Source: Oscillospiraceae bacterium (GTDB taxonomy: Bacteria > Bacillota > Clostridia > Oscillospirales > Ruminococcaceae). Taken from it: 9,379 nucleotides of DNA. Position numbers and translations under genes: made by a program. Positions 6,332 through 9,379 of this stretch are shown here, in pieces (the stretch's first letter is position 1; each line of letters opens with the position of its first letter). A model generated the notes under the pieces. It was not told the origin of the DNA and made no database searches. It saw only the letters and a program-made list of their open reading frames with translations. The DNA is taken from contig DXNX01000033.1 of the NCBI GenBank assembly GCA_019413245.1, positions 2,554 to 11,932 of the forward strand, in the 5' to 3' direction.

Positions 6332-7258
6332 TTATTTGCGCAGATCGCTGAACAGATCTTTATGGTAGACGCCCGCCTCGATCAGCTTGGCAAAGGACTC
6401 CACCACCACGGGCTTGTCCTCCTGATAGGTCACGCCGAACCAGCGGTCGTGCGTGGGCAGCACTTTAACGTTGACCTTGCCCTGCTGGAGCAGGCTGTCA
6501 ATAAAGATGGGCAGCAGATATTCGGCCTTCATCTCGTTGCCGGCGATGCCGCCGAAAAACTCCACGAAGCCCTTGTCCAGCATGGTGACAAACTCGGGGG
6601 TCAGGCCCCACATGTTCATGGAAACCAGGCTGTCCACGTCCACGGCCTTGCCGCCGGCCTGGGCGCCGTCGGCGGTCTTCTCGATGCCGGAAGTCTCGTC
6701 CACACCGGTCAGATAGCCGTCGGCGTTCATGCGGCAGATGCCGCGGGTCACGGCGCCGTTGTCGCTCAGGGTATTCTTCAGCACAAAGCCGGCCATGCAC
6801 AGGTCACCCGGCTTTTCGGGGGTGTAGCCCTGCAGGAAGTCGTGCAGCAGCACAAACGCCTGCTTGCCGTAGTAGTCGTCGGCATTGATGACTGCAAAGG
6901 GGCTGTCCAGCTGGTCCTTGCAGGCCAGAACAGCCTGACCGGTGCCCCAGGGCTTGGTGCGGCCTTCGGGCAGGGACACACCCTCGGGCAGAGCGTCCAG
7001 CTCCTGGAAGGCATAGCCCAGCTCCACGCCGAGCCCGGCGCAGATCTTCTCGATGCGGTCGCCGATGGCTTCCCGGAAGGCTTCTTCGATATCCCGGCGG
7101 ATGATGAAGATGATTTTGTCAAAACCGGCCTCAATGGCATCGTGGATGGAATAATCCATGATGATCTCGCCGTTGGGACCTACGGCTGCCAGCTGCTTGA
7201 TGCCGCCGCCGTAGCGGGAGCCGATTCCCGCCGCCATAATAACCAGGGTGGTTTTCAT
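6332..7258 (-). CDS. Sugar-nucleotidyltransferase-like protein (NTP-transferase fold)
   Basis: The product has 308 residues. The N-terminus MKTTLVIMAAGIGSRYGG followed by IKQ (residues 1-22) is the nucleotide-binding loop of sugar-1-phosphate nucleotidyltransferases. PWGTGQAVL near residue 105 and NADDYYG (125-131, with D127 as likely metal ligand) support the fold. Proteins of this kind join an NTP and a sugar phosphate to form an NDP-sugar and pyrophosphate; the substrate cannot be read from motifs. Lying upstream of galT on the same strand, it could make UDP-glucose or UDP-galactose for the Leloir cycle, but this is inference. It is distinct in style from the standard GalU of about 290 residues. 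The ATG at 7258 is chosen over an in-frame one at 7282 because CTGGAGGAATTAG sits directly before it. It is 54 nt downstream of the RING/DUF2628 gene. Confidence 0.82.
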   Translation of the reverse strand: MKTTLVIMAAGIGSRYGGGIKQLAAVGPNGEIIMDYSIHDAIEAGFDKIIFIIRRDIEEAFREAIGDRIEKICAGLGVELGYAFQELDALPEGVSLPEGRTKPWGTGQAVLACKDQLDSPFAVINADDYYGKQAFVLLHDFLQGYTPEKPGDLCMAGFVLKNTLSDNGAVTRGICRMNADGYLTGVDETSGIEKTADGAQAGGKAVDVDSLVSMNMWGLTPEFVTMLDKGFVEFFGGIAGNEMKAEYLLPIFIDSLLQQGKVNVKVLPTHDRWFGVTYQEDKPVVVESFAKLIEAGVYHKDLFSDLRK

Positions 7259-7283
7259 AACTAATTCCTCCAGTATATTCAAT

Positions 7284-7308
7284 GCCGGTGCCTCTTGGGG
7301 CGTCCGGC
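7284..7308 (-). other. Intergenic hairpin before the nucleotidyltransferase gene
   Basis: In the 54-nt gap, the minus-strand RNA can pair GCCGG (7304-7308) with CCGGC (7284-7288), enclosing an inner GCC/GGC pairing. No U-tract follows. It could modulate expression of the downstream gene or stabilise the upstream message; its function is not shown. Confidence 0.3.
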
Positions 7309-7312
7309 TGTA

Positions 7313-8326
7313 TTACATGCCCAGCATGGACATAGCCGCTGCCGGGTTTGCGCCCAACATGACCAGCACCCAGGTCAGGGCGACACAGGCTGCCAGATAA
7401 ACGACCACCGCCGGAATGCATACGCCGCCGCGCAGCGCCAGCATATCCTGCCGGTCCTGCCCTTCGGGAACATGATCGTAGATGTTGCGGATGCGGTCGG
7501 TGCAGGTCTTTTTGTACCAGTAGCCGGCGAACAGAGCCCGCACGATCATGACTACCCAGCTGATGATGGCACACACGTCCGATGCCGGCAGGAGCCAGCT
7601 GGTGCTCATGCCGCTGACGATAGGCGCACCGGAAATGACCAGCAGCGCCAGATAGGTGGGAATGGTCACCAGCACATCCAGCACGGTGAACAGGGCGCCC
7701 AGCTTCCACATCTTGCGGTAGAAGAAGTAGATGGGGCCGAAGAAGAACGCCGCAAAAGAAAAACCGATCTTGTGCTTGGTTTTGTCCATGCGGAAAAACT
7801 GCATCAGATAATACAGGCTGGACGGACCGACAAAGGTTGCCCAGTCCCGGGCTTTGATGCCGTCGATGGGGTCATCGGGACCTACTTCCTGGCGATACAC
7901 GCCGCCGTCGGGGCCGGTGGTGTAGGCATCAATATGCGGGGCCGAAGGTCCGCCCTCCCGGGAGCCGGGACCGGAATATTCGGGATTGTCATAGATCGGG
8001 CGCTGTGGTCCGGCATTTTGGGTATTGGCTGTATTTTCACTGCTCTGGGGATGATCCGGCAGGGGGACGCCGCAGTGACCACAGAAATGGGTGCCGGCGG
8101 GATTGCGGGCACCGCAGTTGGGGCAGACGGTCTGCCCGTTGTCACCTTCACTGTCCGGTTTCCACTCGTATCCGGTGGAGTGCCGGTCGGCATGGACGCA
8201 GACGCCGTTGCTGGGCCAGCAGGCACGGTGATAGGGCGTGCCGCAGTCCGGGCATACAACGATGTCATCCGTCGGGGTAAACGGTTTATGGCACACAGGA
8301 CATGTGCTGCCTGTATAATTGCTCAT
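7313..8326 (-). CDS. Membrane protein with prokaryotic RING-like finger, zinc ribbon and DUF2628 region
   Basis: The product has 337 residues. Residues 9-45 form a cross-brace-like metal site: C9-x2-C12, C25-x2-C28, H33-x2-C36, then C43 and H45, as in the prokaryotic RING finger family (Prok-RING_1). A second zinc ribbon follows at C68, C71, C82 and C85. A Pro/Gly/Ser-rich linker runs to about 170. After it come hydrophobic segments at about 187-203, 209-233, 251-271 and 302-324; the FFRMDKTKHKIGFSFAAFFF entry is typical of DUF2628. No signal peptide is seen, so the zinc domains are probably cytosolic and anchored by the C-terminal helices. The biochemical function is unknown; RING-like domains in eukaryotes include ubiquitin ligases, but nothing here shows such activity. 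The ATG at 8326 has GGAGG six nt upstream. It is first in a minus-strand unit leading to galT. Confidence 0.85.
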   Translation of the reverse strand: MSNYTGSTCPVCHKPFTPTDDIVVCPDCGTPYHRACWPSNGVCVHADRHSTGYEWKPDSEGDNGQTVCPNCGARNPAGTHFCGHCGVPLPDHPQSSENTANTQNAGPQRPIYDNPEYSGPGSREGGPSAPHIDAYTTGPDGGVYRQEVGPDDPIDGIKARDWATFVGPSSLYYLMQFFRMDKTKHKIGFSFAAFFFGPIYFFYRKMWKLGALFTVLDVLVTIPTYLALLVISGAPIVSGMSTSWLLPASDVCAIISWVVMIVRALFAGYWYKKTCTDRIRNIYDHVPEGQDRQDMLALRGGVCIPAVVVYLAACVALTWVLVMLGANPAAAMSMLGM

Positions 8327-8347
8327 GGTAGCCTCCGTGATTCAGAT

Positions 8348-8362
8348 GCCGCCTTCAGCGGC
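8348..8362 (-). other. Small leader hairpin upstream of the RING/DUF2628 gene
   Basis: GCCGC (8348-8352) and GCGGC (8358-8362) form a 5-bp stem with a 5-nt loop in the 5' untranslated region, between the predicted start and the ribosome binding site. It is short and may be incidental. Confidence 0.3.
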
Positions 8363-8376
8363 TGTTAACAGAAATC

Positions 8377-8405
8377 ATTATACACCATGCCAACGGCGAA
8401 AGCAA
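8377..8405 (-). promoter_or_regulatory. SigA-type promoter of the RING/DUF2628-nucleotidyltransferase-galT unit
   Basis: On the minus strand, TTGCTT (reverse complement of 8400-8405) and a perfect TATAAT (8377-8382) are separated by 17 bp. The transcript would start near 8370, about 44 nt before the ATG at 8326. Its -35 box is 35 bp from the -35 box of the divergent prfB promoter. Confidence 0.75.
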
Positions 8406-8440
8406 AGAATTTTCCGTGAACAATGCACGTCAAACGGCCC

Positions 8441-8469
8441 TTTACAAGGTGAATTTTTTCGTTTATACT
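8441..8469 (+). promoter_or_regulatory. SigA-type promoter of prfB
   Basis: TTTACA at 8441-8446 and TATACT at 8464-8469 are separated by 17 bp, with a T-rich spacer. The transcript would start near 8476 and leave a leader of about 33 nt before the prfB ATG at 8509. Confidence 0.78.
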
Positions 8470-8508
8470 TATCCTGTATAACTATCATAAACTTAGGGGT
8501 ATTGATAT

Positions 8509-9379
8509 ATGATCACCATTGACGAACTGAAATCCAAACTGGGCGGCTTCCAGACCGCTGTTGACGACCTGCGGGATGCCCTGTCCATTGAAGCCAGTGA
8601 AAAGCGCCTGGCGGAGCTGGAACACCAGATGACCATGCCCGGCTTCTTTGATGACCAGGAACGCAGCCAGAAGGTCTATTCCGAAATGGGCGAACTGAAG
8701 AACAAGCTGGAACGTTACCGCAAGCTGTCCACCCAGTATGAGGAAGCGGGCACCCTGCTGGAGATGATCGAGGAGGAAAACGACCCCGCCCTGATTCCCG
8801 AAGGGGAGGAGGCTGTCAACGGGGTGGAAAAGTCTATCGATGAGCTGCAGCTGATGACCATGCTCAACGGCGAATATGACCACAATAACGCCATTCTGAC
8901 CTTCCATGCCGGTACCGGCGGGACCGAGGCCCAGGACTGGGCTGAGATGCTGTACCGCATGTATACCCGCTGGGCCGAAGCCCACGGCTATTCCATCGAG
9001 GTCCTGGATGTGCTGGACGGCGATGAAGCAGGTATCAAGAGCGCCTCCATGATGGTCAAGGGCGCAAACGCCTACGGTATGCTCAAGAGCGAGAACGGCG
9101 TCCATCGCCTGGTGCGCATCAGCCCCTTTGACGCCAACGCCCGCCGTCAGACCAGCTTTGCCAGCCTGGAAGTCATGCCCGAACTGGACGAAAAGATCCA
9201 GATCGAGATCAACCCCAACGATATTGAGATGCAGGTGTTCCGTTCTTCCGGTGCCGGCGGCCAGCACATCAACAAGACCTCCTCGGCCGTCCGCCTGATC
9301 CACAAGCCCACCGGCATCGTTACGTCCTGCCAGACCCAGCGCAGCCAGCTGCAGAACCGCGAGTACGCCATGGAAATGA
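8509..9379 (+). CDS. prfB: Peptide chain release factor 2 (3'-truncated), without programmed frameshift
   Basis: The first 290 codons of release factor 2 are present and the frame runs off the window. RF2 recognises UGA and UAA and triggers peptidyl-tRNA hydrolysis on the ribosome. The tripeptide anticodon SPF is at residues 205-207 and the catalytic GGQ at 250-252 (within SSGAGGQHINKTSSAVRL), the same numbering as E. coli RF2. That agreement supports the ATG at 8509, which has AGGGG at 8495-8499. The N-terminal helical domain (about 1-110) is present. The usual in-frame UGA near codon 26 is absent: codons 25-26 read CTG TCC, so translation is continuous. SPF rather than P(A/V)T excludes RF1. 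It is transcribed away from the RING/DUF2628 gene. Confidence 0.96.
   Translation, partial: MITIDELKSKLGGFQTAVDDLRDALSIEASEKRLAELEHQMTMPGFFDDQERSQKVYSEMGELKNKLERYRKLSTQYEEAGTLLEMIEEENDPALIPEGEEAVNGVEKSIDELQLMTMLNGEYDHNNAILTFHAGTGGTEAQDWAEMLYRMYTRWAEAHGYSIEVLDVLDGDEAGIKSASMMVKGANAYGMLKSENGVHRLVRISPFDANARRQTSFASLEVMPELDEKIQIEINPNDIEMQVFRSSGAGGQHINKTSSAVRLIHKPTGIVTSCQTQRSQLQNREYAMEM

Noticed and set aside
6251..7264. Plus-strand frame of 337 codons opposite the nucleotidyltransferase gene
   Set aside because: It is an antisense shadow with repetitive His/Gly/Val/Ala composition, no ribosome binding site and no domain.
7295..8368. Plus-strand frame of 357 codons opposite the RING/DUF2628 gene
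   Set aside because: It is an antisense shadow. The minus strand carries zinc-finger spacing, membrane helices, a ribosome binding site and a promoter.
8646..8652. CTTTGAT string inside prfB, resembling the RF2 frameshift site
   Set aside because: It is out of phase: the codons are TTC TTT GAT, so no in-frame stop exists, and it lies about 20 codons past the usual site.
8485..9303. Minus-strand frame of 272 codons opposite prfB
   Set aside because: It is an antisense shadow of release factor 2, whose SPF and GGQ motifs are unmistakable on the plus strand.

Overview
The window looks like core chromosome from a GC-rich gut clostridium of the Oscillospiraceae/Ruminococcaceae kind (Faecalibacterium, Gemmiger or Subdoligranulum would fit). 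The reasons are protein style, strongly GC-ending codons, Gram-positive AGGAGG-type ribosome binding sites, canonical SigA promoters, a zinc-ribbon/kinase-like/PASTA membrane protein, and a prokaryotic-RING/DUF2628 membrane protein. The genus is an inference. I see no mobile elements, CRISPR arrays, tRNA or rRNA genes.

Layout. Plus strand, 2-745: the 3' part of an RsmF-type 16S rRNA m5C methyltransferase gene. A near-consensus extended -10 promoter (757-785) follows and drives yebC (865-1599). Eighteen bases later comes a kinase-like gene (1618-3294) with an N-terminal zinc ribbon, one transmembrane helix and two extracellular PASTA domains. Both catalytic aspartates of its kinase domain are replaced by glycine, so it reads as a pseudokinase. 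A strong bidirectional terminator (3327-3356) ends this unit and also ends the opposing operon. Minus strand, 4571 down to 3408: promoter, structured leader, rpsF (S6), ssb and rpsR (S18), the classical S6-SSB-S18 operon. Minus strand, 8405 down to 4587: promoter, a RING/zinc-ribbon/DUF2628 membrane protein, a sugar-nucleotidyltransferase-like protein and galT (class II galactose-1-phosphate uridylyltransferase). A 182-bp divergent intergenic region (8327-8508) carries this promoter and a plus-strand promoter for prfB (release factor 2), which starts at 8509 and runs off the window.

Functionally the window mixes translation genes (rRNA methylation, YebC, S6/S18, RF2), ssDNA binding, sugar-nucleotide metabolism (nucleotidyltransferase plus GalT) and two poorly characterised zinc-finger membrane proteins. 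I found no clear new multi-gene system. The points most worth a second look are the doubly inactivated PASTA pseudokinase downstream of yebC, the rpsF leader with mutually exclusive hairpins, the prfB gene that lacks the programmed frameshift exactly where it normally sits, and the RING-like membrane protein beside the galactose genes.
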